From JACVRW01 sp963820315 (lineage in GTDB: Bacteria; Actinomycetota; Thermoleophilia; Solirubrobacterales; Thermoleophilaceae), in the NCBI GenBank assembly GCA_963820315.1, contig CAWFZK010000031.1:124001-188000 (forward strand): a DNA stretch of 64,000 bases. The letters run 5' to 3'. Shown here one piece after another: positions 51,854 through 60,968 of the stretch. The position numbers were made by a program, and so were the translations under genes. The notes beneath the pieces were generated by a model that was not told the DNA's origin, made no database searches, and worked only from the letters and a program-made list of their open reading frames with translations. Position 1 is the stretch's first letter. Each line of letters begins with the position of its first letter.

Positions 51854-52721
51854 TCAGCCGCCGGGAGCGAATCCCGGGGGCGGGGCGATGCCCGGGCCGT
51901 CCGGGCCGCCGGGGCCGGGACCGTGGAAACGGATCAGGCCCACCGGGCCCGCGCGGTCCCATCCGGAAAGTGGGGCGCGGGATGTCGGCGAGCGCGTCCT
52001 TCACGTCGCCGGCATCGAGGCCGAAGCGGTCGGCGAGGTAAGCCGCCAGCTTGTCCTGATGCTGCTCCCAGCCGGACTGCGCCCCGGCTCGCACTTCACG
52101 CAGCGCCGTCCGAAGCTCGGCGCGCGTCACGTCAAGGGCCGCCGCCAGCTTGCGCAGCGGCGCGCCGCGGTGGTGGGCGGGCGGCCGCGGCGGCCGCGCT
52201 GCCTGGAGCGCTTCCTCGACCTTGGCCGCGTCCACGCCCAGCTCGTCCGCCAGCGCCTCGGCGAAGGCCTCCGGACTGCGGGGGCGCTCGTCCATGACGT
52301 TGTCGAGCGCCTGCTTCACCTGGTCTGCGTCGACGCCCAGCTCCTTGGCGAGCCGCTCATCGATGCGGACCTTGTGGACCTCGACGATGCCGTCGAGGGC
52401 CTCCGCCACCTGGTCGGCCGAGACGCCGAGGGCCTTCGCCAGCGCGTTCGCGAAGTCGTCGCGGTGCTCGCTCATCTCCTGCTCGCCGAAGTCGCGCATC
52501 GCGTCCGCGAGCTCGTCCGCGTCGACGCCCAGCTTGTCGGCCAGGTCGTCGAAGCCGGGTGGAGGCCCGAGCCGGAACTCGTGCTTGACGGTTGGAGTGT
52601 TGTCGTCCGGTTCGGCCGTGGCCGAGCCGCCGCCCGCCGCGCTGCCGATTCCGTACGCCGCGGAGGCCAGGCCCACCGCGCCCACGAGTACAAGTGCTAT
52701 CGCCGTCTTTGGGAATCTCAT
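51854..52721 (-). CDS. Exported tandem-helical-repeat protein
   Basis: Signal peptide (TAIALVLVGAVGLASAAYGI). The body has six ~32-residue repeats with core LAxxLGVDAxxVxxAL (LADKLGVDADELADAM, LAKALGVSADQVAEAL, LAKELGVDADQVKQAL, LADELGVDAAKVEEAL, LAAALDVTRAELRTAL, LADRFGLDAGDVKDAL). Near 51940 a frame change leads to a Gly/Pro tail ending PGIAPPPGFAPGG at the stop 51854; the unshifted frame reads on to 51795. It is divergent from an OmpR-type two-component system, so it may be its target or sensor partner. No enzyme motif. Confidence 0.78.
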
Positions 52722-52745
52722 GGCGACGAGCGTCGTGCGGCCGCG

Positions 52746-52789
52746 TAGGAGCAGCGTAAGAGCAGGCTAAGAAGAGCCGAAGAACCCGG
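52746..52789. promoter_or_regulatory. Four tandem 11-bp direct repeats, candidate response-regulator site
   Basis: TAGGAGCAGCG, TAAGAGCAGGC, TAAGAAGAGCC and GAAGAACCCGG follow one another with no spacer in the 83-bp divergent gap. OmpR/PhoB-type regulators bind head-to-tail sites spaced by 11 bp, so this is a good candidate for binding of the neighbouring regulator to control both directions. Confidence 0.6.
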
Positions 52790-52804
52790 AATCCGTAGTC
52801 ACAA

Positions 52805-53491
52805 TTGACCCTCGTGAAGGTCCTGATCGTCGATGACGACCGCGCCCTCAGGGAGGCGCTGAGGCGCGCGCTCACGCTCGCCGGCTACGACACCGTCCTC
52901 GCCGCCGACGGCGAGGAGGCGCTTGCGCTGGCGGCCACGGGCCCCGACGCCGTCGTGCTCGACGTCGGGCTTCCGGGGATGGACGGGCTCGAGGTCTGCC
53001 GCGCGCTGCGCGCCTCCGGCGATCGGGTGCCCGTTCTGATGCTGACGGCGCGCGACGCGATCGCGGACCGCATCGACGGGCTCGACGCAGGTGCCGACGA
53101 CTACCTCGTCAAGCCATTCGACGTCGGCGAGCTGAAGGCGCGCCTGCGCGCGCTCGTGCGGCGCGGCCGGAACGGCGCCGATCCGGACGGCCTCGAGTTC
53201 TGCGAGCTGCGCCTCGACGGCGCCCGCCACGGCGCGGCCGTGGGCGAGCGCTTCACCGAGCTCACGCGCACCGAGTACGACCTGCTCGAGCTGTTCATGC
53301 AGAACCCGCGCAACGTGCTGCCGCACAGCGTCATCTACGAGCGGGTCTGGGGCTATGACTTCGGGCCCGCGTCGAACGCCCTGCGCGTCTACGTGGGCTA
53401 CCTGCGCCGCAAGCTCGAGGGGCTCGGCGCGCGGCCGTTCCTCCACACGGTGCGCGGCGTCGGCTACGTGCTGCGGGAGCCGGCGGGGTGA
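52805..53491 (+). CDS. OmpR-family response regulator
   Basis: 228 residues from TTG 52805 (GTG 52814 is an alternative). Receiver domain: VKVLIVDDDRALREAL, phospho-acceptor in VVLDVGLPGMDGLEV, Lys in DYLVKPFDVGELK. C-terminal winged helix: TRTEYDLLELFMQNPRNVLP and SNALRVYVGYLRRKLEG. Similar to MprA/TcrA-type regulators. Overlaps the kinase gene by 4 bp. Confidence 0.95.
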   Translation: MTLVKVLIVDDDRALREALRRALTLAGYDTVLAADGEEALALAATGPDAVVLDVGLPGMDGLEVCRALRASGDRVPVLMLTARDAIADRIDGLDAGADDYLVKPFDVGELKARLRALVRRGRNGADPDGLEFCELRLDGARHGAAVGERFTELTRTEYDLLELFMQNPRNVLPHSVIYERVWGYDFGPASNALRVYVGYLRRKLEGLGARPFLHTVRGVGYVLREPAG

Positions 53492-54864
53492 CGCTGCGGA
53501 CTCGGATCGCCGCCGCGGCGGGCCTTGCCGTGGCCGTCGCGGTTGCCGCCGCGGCGCTCGCGGTCTACTTCGGGGTGCGAGGGGAGCTGCGCGCGGAGGT
53601 GGACCGCACGCTGCGCGAGCAGGTCCAGCCGGCACTGGGAGCCCCCGACATGGAGCGGCCCGGGTTGCCACCCGTGGGCAGGCCCGCCCCGTTCGGCGGT
53701 CCCGACGCCTACATACAGGTCGTGTTCCCGAACGGGCGCATCGTCCGCCGCGGCAACGAGGTCGGCTCGCTGCCCGCCGGCGGGCGCGCCCGCGAGATCG
53801 CCCGCAGCGGCGAGGGCGAGGACCTGCGCGACGTGACCGTCGACGGCGTCCATCTGCGCGTGCTCACGGCCGCGCTGCCGAACGGGCTCGGGGCGGTCCA
53901 GGTGGCGCGCTCGCTCGAGGAGGTCGACCGCCAGCTCGACCGGATCGTGCTGGTGCTGCTGATCGTGGGTGCCTCGGGGGTCGCGCTGGGCGCAGGGCTG
54001 GGCGCGATCGTCGCGCGCACCGCGCTGGCGCCGGTGGAGCGCTTCACGCGCCGCACGGAGCAGCTGGCGGCGGCTCCCGACCCGTCGGAGCGCATCGAGG
54101 TGCGCGGGCACGACGAGCTCGCCCGGCTCGCGCGCAGCTTCAACTCGACGCTCGACGCGCTCGAGCGCTCCGTCGAGGCCCAGCGCGGGCTGGTTGCGGA
54201 CGCGAGCCATGAGCTGCGCACGCCGATTGCGAGCCTGCGCGCGAACATCCAGACGCTGGAGGAGGCCGAGCGGCTGCCCGAGGCGGAGCGGGCCGCGCTC
54301 CGGGACGACATCGTCCTCGAGCTCGACGAGCTCACGGCGCTGGTGGCGGACATCGTGGAGCTCGCGCGTGGCGCAAAGCCGGGCGACGCCGACGACGACG
54401 TCCGCCTCGACGAGATCGCCGCTTCGGTGGTCGAGCGCGCCCGGGCGCGTGCGGGGGAGCGGCTCGAGTTCAGCGCGGAGCTGGAGCCCACGCTCCTGCG
54501 CGGCGAGCCCGGGCGGATCCAGCGCGCGATCTCGAACCTCGTCGACAACGCGGTCAAGTGGAGCCCGCCGGGGGCGGAGATCGAGGTGCGACTCGCCGCG
54601 GGCGAGCTGACGGTGCGCGACCACGGCCCCGGTTTCGCCGAGGCCGACCTGCCGCACGTCTTCGAGCGCTTCTATCGCGCGCGCGACGCGCGCGGCATGT
54701 CTGGCTCGGGGCTCGGCCTCGCGATCGTCCGCCAGGCCGCCGAGGCGCACGGCGGCGCGGCGAGCGCCGCCAACGCGCCCGGTGGGGGAGCGCTGATGCG
54801 GGTGTCGTTCGGGCGCCCCGCGGCCAGCGGCGTGGAGGTCGTGCCGCTGATGACCGCGGAGTGA
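53488..54864 (+). CDS. Sensor histidine kinase (MprB-like)
   Basis: 458 residues from GTG 53488. Two membrane helices (~8-28 and ~152-175) flank an extracytoplasmic domain of ~120 residues rich in Pro and Arg. HAMP near 175-225, phospho-acceptor His near residue 241 in DASHELRTPIASLR, N box NLVDNAVKW, G boxes DHGPGFAEADLPHVF and GSGLGLAIV. The pair would sense envelope conditions; the signal is unknown. Confidence 0.95.
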   Translation: MTLRTRIAAAAGLAVAVAVAAAALAVYFGVRGELRAEVDRTLREQVQPALGAPDMERPGLPPVGRPAPFGGPDAYIQVVFPNGRIVRRGNEVGSLPAGGRAREIARSGEGEDLRDVTVDGVHLRVLTAALPNGLGAVQVARSLEEVDRQLDRIVLVLLIVGASGVALGAGLGAIVARTALAPVERFTRRTEQLAAAPDPSERIEVRGHDELARLARSFNSTLDALERSVEAQRGLVADASHELRTPIASLRANIQTLEEAERLPEAERAALRDDIVLELDELTALVADIVELARGAKPGDADDDVRLDEIAASVVERARARAGERLEFSAELEPTLLRGEPGRIQRAISNLVDNAVKWSPPGAEIEVRLAAGELTVRDHGPGFAEADLPHVFERFYRARDARGMSGSGLGLAIVRQAAEAHGGAASAANAPGGGALMRVSFGRPAASGVEVVPLMTAE

Positions 54865-54915
54865 CGCCGGGCGGCCCGGGTACGGGCCGACCACCCGGCA
54901 GAAGCGAGGCAGCTG

Positions 54916-55518
54916 ATGAGGAAGCTCGTGTCAGGCACGTCCCCGTCGATGGTGGTCGCTCTGATCGCCCTCTTCGTCTCGCTCGGTGGGGTCTCCTGGG
55001 CCGTCGCGGTGAACTCGATCGGAACCAAGGCGATCAAGGACAACGCCGTCCAGGGGCGCGACGTCCGTGACGAGACACTCGAGTCGCGCGACATCGTCAA
55101 CGGCGGGCTCCAGAGCCGCGACGTCCGCGACGGCGCGCTCCGCGGCGTCGACATCAACGACCAGTCGATTGGCGGCGTCGACATCGCCTCGAACACGCTC
55201 GGCGACCGCGAGATCGACGAGACGAAGCTCGACATCAACCGGCTCGGCGGCGTTCGCAGCGGCAGGTTCGTGAGCAGGGTGCGGCGCGTCCAGACGCAGA
55301 CGGCGAACGACGCGACGCCGCTCAAGGGGGCGCCCGCGGCTCGCTGTGCCCGGGGCCTGCGCCTGCTCGGCGGCGGGGCTCGGGTGGTGGCGCCGCCCGG
55401 TACGCCGGTCGCGATCACCGTCAACGGGCCACGCGGGCGCAACGCCTGGGAGGCGGTCGCGTATGCCACCGCCCCGACGGGCAACTGGCAGCTCGTCGCC
55501 TACGCCCTCTGCGGCTAG
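54916..55518 (+). CDS. Surface protein with decapeptide repeats
   Basis: 200 residues. One N-terminal hydrophobic helix (PSMVVALIALFVSLGGVSWA) followed by about seven 10-residue repeats (NAVQGRDVRD, ETLESRDIVN, GGLQSRDVRD, GALRGVDIND, QSIGGVDIAS, NTLGDREIDE) likely forming a short beta-solenoid. A C-terminal domain (GAPAARCARGLRLLGGGARV, YATAPTGNWQLVAYALC) has two Cys. It starts about 50 bp after the kinase gene. Such proteins are common in Solirubrobacterales by my recollection; function unknown. Confidence 0.8.
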   Translation: MRKLVSGTSPSMVVALIALFVSLGGVSWAVAVNSIGTKAIKDNAVQGRDVRDETLESRDIVNGGLQSRDVRDGALRGVDINDQSIGGVDIASNTLGDREIDETKLDINRLGGVRSGRFVSRVRRVQTQTANDATPLKGAPAARCARGLRLLGGGARVVAPPGTPVAITVNGPRGRNAWEAVAYATAPTGNWQLVAYALCG

Positions 55519-55586
55519 GCGCCAACTCCTAGCTGCGGGCTAGGGATTGCCATTTCGAAGCTGGTAGCCTGCGGCGCTGCTTTGCC

Positions 55587-55600
55587 TTAGGCTCGCCTAA
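55587..55600. promoter_or_regulatory. Candidate iron box (IdeR/DtxR-like)
   Basis: TTAGGC-tc-GCCTAA is a dyad 41 bp before the start of the iron-uptake lipoprotein. It keeps the TTAGG/CCTAA ends of DtxR-family sites, though the spacing is shorter than the 19-bp consensus as I recall it, TTAGGTTAGSCTAACCTAA. Iron repression of the pair below is inferred. Confidence 0.5.
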
Positions 55601-55641
55601 TTAGGGCGACCTGATATCTCATCCCGGAGGAACTCCCGCGT

Positions 55642-56745
55642 ATGAAGCCCTTCCGTCTCGCCACGCTCCTTGCCGTTGCCGCGCTCGCCCCCGTGGCGGT
55701 CGCCTGCGGCGACGATGACGACGACTCCGCATCCACTGAGACGACTCAAAGCGCTGCCGCCACCGAGGCGGATCTGGGCGCGATCAAGGGCTATCTCACG
55801 GAGCACTCGGCCGCGCTCGCGGACGAGACGGCGAAGCTGAAGAAGCAGGGCCAGGCGTACTACGACCTCGCGAAGGACTCGAACTTCAACTACCAGCAGA
55901 TGCTCGAGGAGAACCGCGACGACGTGAACGCGCTCCTCGAGGACGCGAAGGCCACCTACGTGCGCGCGAACCCGGCCTACGAGGAGATGGAAGGGATCGT
56001 GGCGGGCGTGTCCTCGCTCGCCGACTACGACGTGATCATCGACGCCGGCTCGTCCGGAGAGGATCCCGAGAACGCGGTTCCGTTCGACCTCGAGCTGCCC
56101 AACGGCAAGACGCTCAAGCAGCCGGGCAACTTCATGTTCCTCACCGAGACGTCGCTCTACGGCACGAACGACGACCTGACCGCCAAGGGCGTGAAGGCGG
56201 ATCTGAACGGCGACGGCAAGGTCGAGTTCGGCGAGGCGCTGCCCGACGCGAACATCTTCCTCGCCACCACGCGCGACTTCGACAAGTACGCGCGCGAGCT
56301 CGACTCCGAGGCGAACGCCTTCGAGCCATCGGACTCGGACGCCTTCTCGGCACTCGTGATCATGACCCCGACGATGTCGGAGTACTTCGAGGCGTGGAAG
56401 AACTCTCGCTTCGTCGCCGGCAACAAGGCGAGCGAGCAGGCCTTCGTCGCGACCTCGCGGCTCTCGGACATCGCCGACATCCTCGAGGGCCTCGTCTTCA
56501 CCTACGACGGCGTGCAGCCGATCGTCGCGGACGCGGATCCGCAGCAGGCCAAGCAGACCAAGGAGAGCCTGCAGCAGCTGCACGACTTCGCGGCCGACCT
56601 GCGCGACAAGGAGGACGGCGGCCGCAAGTACACCGCGGAGGAGGCGGACACGCTGGGCTCGCAGGCGCAGGAGCAGGCCGAGGCCATCGCGGGGCAGATC
56701 ACGCAGGCGGCCGCCAAGCTCAACATCGAGCTCGAGGAAGGCTGA
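55642..56745 (+). CDS. EfeO/imelysin-like lipoprotein with EF-hand loop
   Basis: 367 residues, GGAGG before the start. Lipobox ends at Cys22 (APVAVAC) followed by GDDDDD. The rest is mostly helical, with RLSDIADILEGLVFTYDGVQ and DPQQAKQTKESLQQLHDFAA recalling the M75/imelysin bundle. A perfect EF-hand loop DLNGDGKVEFGE occupies residues 187-198. The HxxE iron motif of EfeO is not obvious. It lies 9 bp before an FTR1 permease gene and behind a candidate iron box, so an iron-delivery role is likely. Confidence 0.72.
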   Translation: MKPFRLATLLAVAALAPVAVACGDDDDDSASTETTQSAAATEADLGAIKGYLTEHSAALADETAKLKKQGQAYYDLAKDSNFNYQQMLEENRDDVNALLEDAKATYVRANPAYEEMEGIVAGVSSLADYDVIIDAGSSGEDPENAVPFDLELPNGKTLKQPGNFMFLTETSLYGTNDDLTAKGVKADLNGDGKVEFGEALPDANIFLATTRDFDKYARELDSEANAFEPSDSDAFSALVIMTPTMSEYFEAWKNSRFVAGNKASEQAFVATSRLSDIADILEGLVFTYDGVQPIVADADPQQAKQTKESLQQLHDFAADLRDKEDGGRKYTAEEADTLGSQAQEQAEAIAGQITQAAAKLNIELEEG

Positions 56746-56754
56746 CGCGCACCA

Positions 56755-59194
56755 GTGCGGCGATGCCTGTTCATCCTCGCCGCGCTGGCAGCGCTCTTCC
56801 TGACGCCCGGAAGCGCCGCGGCGCAGGAGCTGCCGCCCTGGCAGGCGGCGCAGCGCATGCAGGAGGCGCTGTTCACGGCGCAGACCGACCTGCTTCTCGA
56901 TGAGGAGTCGGGCGGCCGCGCGGCCGCGCGTGCCCGCGCGCTGTATGCCGGCGAGCTGGCCCAGGCGCTGCGCGCGGATGCGCCGGCGGCCGACCGCGAA
57001 ATGCGCGCGGCGCTCCGGGACGCCGAGCGCGCTTTCGCCGAGGAGGACCAGGCCGCCCTCGCCGCCGCGCGCGGGCGCCTCCACACAGCCCTGATGCGCG
57101 GCAGCTACGCGGTGACGGTCGCGGCGGTGCGCGCGGGCGACGCGGCTCGTGCCCGCGATTGGCTGCTGCTGCGTGAGTTCCGCGAGGCCACCCGCTTCAC
57201 GCGCCCGGGCGTCGACGCCACGATCGCGGTGCGCAACCTCGCGAGCGGCGAGAGCGGCCCGCGCAAGGCGCTGCTCGACGTGAAGAAGGACCTGCTCGAC
57301 GCCTACCAGGCGAGCCTGTCGGCCGAGCTCGAGCAGGCGCTGCAGGCCCAGGAGCGCGGCTTCGACGCCCGGCTGGCCGAGACGTCGGCCAAGGCGGCCG
57401 GGCTCTGGCTGATCCTCGCGCCCGAGTACGAGCGCTCCCGCGGGGCCGCCGCGCGCGAGGAGGCGGACGCCGCCTTCGAGGAGGTCGCCCGCACGGGCCT
57501 GAGCGATCCCGCTCGGTTCCCCGATGCCGCCGAGGCGGCCACCGCCGAGCTCGAGGGCTTCGTGGCCGCCCCCTTCACCCCGGAGGAGCAGGCGCGCCGC
57601 GCCGCTCAGCTCGTCCGCTTCCTCGACCTGATCCCGATCGAGTACCGCGATGGAGTCGACGACGGCCGCGTGACGATTCCCTTCGAGATCCAGGAGGGGA
57701 TCGCCTTCCGCGACGGCGCCGCCTCGGCGTTCGCCGACCTCGAGGGCGAGCTCGCCGAGCGCGACCCGCGTGCCACGGCAGAGGTCGAGAGGACGCTCGA
57801 GCAGCTCGAGCGCTACGTCGAGGACGCGGCGAGCGGCAAGGAGGTCGTGTCCGAGGACGACGTCGAGGAGGCGCACGGTCGCGCTTCCGACCTGCTCGAC
57901 GAGCTGTTCCCCGAGGAGTGGAAGGAGGAGGACACCCAGTCCGACTTCGACCTGATCGCGCTCACGCTGGACCGGCTCGAGGCGGCCGTCGCGGCGGGTG
58001 AATACCGCCAGGCCGAGCAGGCGCGGCTCGAGGCGTACGCCTTCTTCGAGTTCGGGCCCGAGCTGAGCCTGCGCTCGCTGGCGCCCGGCATCGTCGCGCA
58101 CGTCGAGGCGCTCGTCTGGTTCGGGATCGACGGCCACGAGGGGCTCGCGAAGCTGATCGCCAACCATGCCCCCTCGCGCGACGTGCGCGAGACGCGGCTC
58201 GCGCTCGACGAGGCGCTCGAGGATGGCGCCGGCACAGCTCGGCGAGGGCGCCAGCACGGCGACCATCGTCACGAACGCGGCCGTGATCGTCTTCCGCGAG
58301 GGCCTCGAGGCGGTGCTGATCCTCGCGGCCGTGATGGCGAGCCTGCTGGGCGCGAACCGTGCCCAGCGCAAGCCGATGCTGATCGGCGCCGGCCTCGCAC
58401 TCGTGGCGAGCGGCATCACCTTCGTGCTCGCGCAGACGGTGCTGACCTCGCTGGCGCGCTACGGGGAGAAGCTCGAGGCGATCGTCGGGCTGGTCGCGAT
58501 CGGGGTGCTCTTACTCGTCCTCAACTGGTTCTTCCACCGGGTCTACTGGACCGAGCACATCTCGCGCTTCCACAAGCGCCGCAAGCGCCTGATGAACGTG
58601 ACCGCGGGCGGTCTGATGTCAGCCCAGGTGTTCGGGTTCGTGCTGCTCGGCTTCTCGACCGTCTACCGCGAGGGCTTCGAGACCGTGCTCTTCCTGCAGG
58701 CGCTCGAGCTCAACTCCGGGGTCATGGTCGTCCTCGAGGGAGTGCTGCTCGGGTCGATCGGCGTCGCGGCCGTGGCGGTGGCGACCTTCGTGCTCGAGCG
58801 CAAGCTGCCCTACAGGAAGATGCTGATCGTCACCGGCGTGCTGCTCACCGCCGTGCTCGTGATCATGGTGGGCAAGACCGCGCGCACCATGCAGGGTGTC
58901 GGCTGGCTCCCGATCACGCCGATCGACATCGACGTGCCCTACTGGATGGGGCTCTGGCTCGGCATCTTCCCGACGGTCGAGACGATCGGGGCGCAGATCG
59001 CGGCGTTCATCTTCGTGATCGGGAGCTACGTGCTCGCGGAGCGCGTGCGCACGCGCGGCCGCGGCGCGCCGGCCCGTCCGGCGCCGGCCGTGGCGGCGGC
59101 CAACGGTTCGAACGGCTCCAATGGCGGGGCGCCCGCCGCAGAGGTCCCGGCCGAGCGCGAGCAGGTCGGCAGCGGCGAGAAACGCGGCCCCTAG
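56755..59194 (+). CDS. FTR1-family iron permease with large exported N-terminal domain (one frameshift)
   Basis: From GTG 56755: signal peptide (LFILAALAALFLTPGSAAAQ), then about 470 residues of extracytoplasmic helical bundle rich in Ala, Glu and Arg. Near base 58240 one base appears extra, and the frame continues IVFREGLEAVLILAAVM, the first FTR1 REGLE motif. The second is VYREGFETVLFLQAL. Seven membrane helices and a Gly/Ser/Asn tail follow. The Glu residues of both motifs carry ferric iron through the membrane. The length far exceeds plain EfeU (~270 residues). Together with the upstream lipoprotein this forms an iron-uptake pair. Confidence 0.85.
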
Positions 59195-59808
59195 CGCGCG
59201 AGCGTCTCGAGGCGCTCCGCCGCGACGGCGTACGCGGTGTCGGACGGTCCGCTCGCCTGCGCGAACAGCACGCCGAGGACGCTCCCGTCGGCGGCCACGA
59301 GCGGGGCCCCAGAGTCGCCCTGGCGCACGCGCGCCTCGAGCTCGAATGCCGGCCGCAGCACCGGCGCGGCGCCGGGACGCGGCCGGATGCGCGCGTCGAT
59401 CCGCCGGCGCACCGTTGCCTCGATGGCCGCGGGGTGCCCGTCGCGGCGCACCAGCAGGCGCGCCGACCCGGCGCCGGGCAGAGGGGAGGGGCGCGGCGTA
59501 CCGGCGGGGAGCTCGAGCACGGCGAGGTCGCCGCGCTGGTCGATGGCTACGACGCGCGCACGCCGCGCCGGGCCGTCGCCGGAGCGGACAAGCACACGCG
59601 CGCGCCGCGCCGGCAGCAGGTGGGCGACGGTCACGATGCGGCCGTCGCCGTGCTCGAAGCCGGTCGCCACGGCGGCCGAGCCCACCGGCGGCACCACGAG
59701 CACATCCACGACGGCGGGCCCCGACGGGAGTGGGCCCGCGGAGGGCGCCGCGAGCAGCACGGCCACCCCGCAGGCGAGCGCCGCGGCGCTCGCGACCGCC
59801 GCCCTCAC
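59191..59808 (-). CDS. Exported trypsin-like (S1) serine protease
   Basis: 205 residues from GTG 59808. Signal peptide (AVASAAALACGVAVLLAAPS). Catalytic triad in VTVAHLLPA (His), RGDLAVLELP (Asp) and RQGDSGAPLVAADG (Ser). A short chymotrypsin-fold protease. Its start overlaps the LacI gene stop by 4 bp, so it is cotranscribed with the regulator, which is an odd partner. The 3' end overlaps FTR1 by 4 bp. Confidence 0.88.
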   Translation of the reverse strand: MRAAVASAAALACGVAVLLAAPSAGPLPSGPAVVDVLVVPPVGSAAVATGFEHGDGRIVTVAHLLPARRARVLVRSGDGPARRARVVAIDQRGDLAVLELPAGTPRPSPLPGAGSARLLVRRDGHPAAIEATVRRRIDARIRPRPGAAPVLRPAFELEARVRQGDSGAPLVAADGSVLGVLFAQASGPSDTAYAVAAERLETLAR

Positions 59809-60806
59809 GGCGCCGGGCCCGACGTCTTGCGCACCACCAGGCGCGGCTCCTCGAGCCGTGTCGCGCGTGACTCGCGGCCGTTCACGCGCTCGAGCAGCAG
59901 CTCGAGTGCGAGCTTCCCCATCTCCTCGCGCGGCTGGTTGACCGTGGTCAGCGACATGTGGTGGAGCGCCGCCAGGAAGGTGTTGTCGTAGCCGACGATC
60001 GAGACGTCGCGGGGGACCATGATTCCCTCGTCCTCGAGCCGGTCGAGCACGCCGGCGGCCACGAGATCGTTGGCGGCGAAGACCGCCGTAGGCAGCTCGC
60101 TGCCGCGCAGCAGCCGCTCGGCGGCGCGGACGCCCGCCTCCTCAGTGAAGTCGCCTGGCAGGACCTCGGCGTGCGCTGCGAGCCCGACCTCCTTCATGGC
60201 CTTGAGGTACCCCGCGCGCCGCGGGGCGGCACCCGCTCCGCGCCCGCCGTCGATGTGGACGATCCGCTTGTGGCCGAGCGAAGAAAGGTGCTCCACGGCG
60301 AGCCGCGCGCCCACCTCCTCGTCGGTCATCACCCAGTCGACGCCGCCGTTGCGGGGAGCGCGGCCGATCACCACCACCGGCACCGAGGCCGCGGCCACGG
60401 CCAGCTCCGACGCCGCCATGCGCGGGCTGACGAGGATCAGCCCGTCTGTGCGGTACTCGAGTAGCGCGTCGAGCATCGCCCGCTCGCGCCGGCGGCGGCG
60501 GCCGCCGGTGATGATCAACAGGCGATAGCCGATGCTGGACGCGAAGGCCTCGATGCCCTGCGCGATCTCGGCGAAGAACGGATTGTGAAGATCGTTGAGC
60601 AGCACGCCGACGGTGCTCGTCCGGCGGCTGGCCAGGCCGCGCGCCATCGCATTCGGGCGGTAGCCGAGCCTGGCGGCGGCGTCCAGGACGCGCGCGCGCC
60701 GCTCGGGGCTGACCTTGGGGCTCTCGCGCATGACAAGCGAGACGAGAGCCCGCGAGACGCCGGCCTCACGGGCCACGTCCTCCATCGTCACATGCGAGCG
60801 AGTCAC
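59805..60806 (-). CDS. LacI-family transcriptional repressor
   Basis: 333 residues from GTG 60806. Helix-turn-helix MEDVAREAGVSRALVSLVMR and hinge helix PNAMARGLASRRTST. The sugar-binding domain follows (VGVLLNDLHNPFFAEIAQGI, VSIVGYDNTFLAALHHMSLT, TVNQPREEMGKLALELLLER). Divergent from the IolE-like/ABC operon, with operators TTAGAGCGCTCTAA and a near copy between. Sugar or polyol binding should relieve repression. Confidence 0.95.
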   Translation of the reverse strand: MTRSHVTMEDVAREAGVSRALVSLVMRESPKVSPERRARVLDAAARLGYRPNAMARGLASRRTSTVGVLLNDLHNPFFAEIAQGIEAFASSIGYRLLIITGGRRRRRERAMLDALLEYRTDGLILVSPRMAASELAVAAASVPVVVIGRAPRNGGVDWVMTDEEVGARLAVEHLSSLGHKRIVHIDGGRGAGAAPRRAGYLKAMKEVGLAAHAEVLPGDFTEEAGVRAAERLLRGSELPTAVFAANDLVAAGVLDRLEDEGIMVPRDVSIVGYDNTFLAALHHMSLTTVNQPREEMGKLALELLLERVNGRESRATRLEEPRLVVRKTSGPAP

Positions 60807-60810
60807 GCCC

Positions 60811-60839
60811 TTGACATCTCCATTCCCCGGATGGATACT
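60811..60839 (+). promoter_or_regulatory. Consensus promoter of the sugar operon
   Basis: TTGACA (60811-60816), 17 bp, GATACT (60834-60839). The transcript would begin near 60846, just ahead of the first LacI operator, a position suited to repression. Confidence 0.75.
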
Positions 60840-60851
60840 GCCGCGCAGAGA

Positions 60852-60865
60852 TTAGAGCGCTCTAA
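60852..60865. promoter_or_regulatory. LacI-type operator 1
   Basis: TTAGAGCGCTCTAA, a perfect 14-bp palindrome with the central CG typical of LacI/GalR sites, about 6 bp past the predicted transcript start. Confidence 0.8.
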
Positions 60866-60914
60866 CAGCAAATTGCAAGTTCAGCGCTCAACTCGACGGG
60901 GAAGGAGAGGCTCA

Positions 60915-60968
60915 ATGCCAGGCAAGGCGATAGCGCGCTCTAACAGGCGTTATCGAGTTCGAGGATGA
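60915..60968 (+). CDS. 17-residue leader ORF coupled to the IolE-like gene
   Basis: ATG 60915 has AAGGAG seven bases upstream, the best ribosome site in this leader. It encodes MPGKAIARSNRRYRVRG, strongly basic, and its TGA overlaps ATG 60965 of the next gene (ATGA). The IolE-like gene has no ribosome site of its own, so its translation probably depends on this ORF. Confidence 0.55.
   Translation: MPGKAIARSNRRYRVRG
60930..60943. promoter_or_regulatory. LacI-type operator 2 (imperfect)
   Basis: ATAGCGCGCTCTAA, differing from operator 1 at two positions in the left half. It lies 78 bp downstream of operator 1, inside the leader ORF; two sites could allow looping or roadblock repression. Confidence 0.6.

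Noticed and set aside
55597..58419. A 940-residue minus-strand open frame
   Set aside because: Shadow of the lipoprotein and FTR1 genes; rich in Arg, Leu and Gly with no domain motifs.
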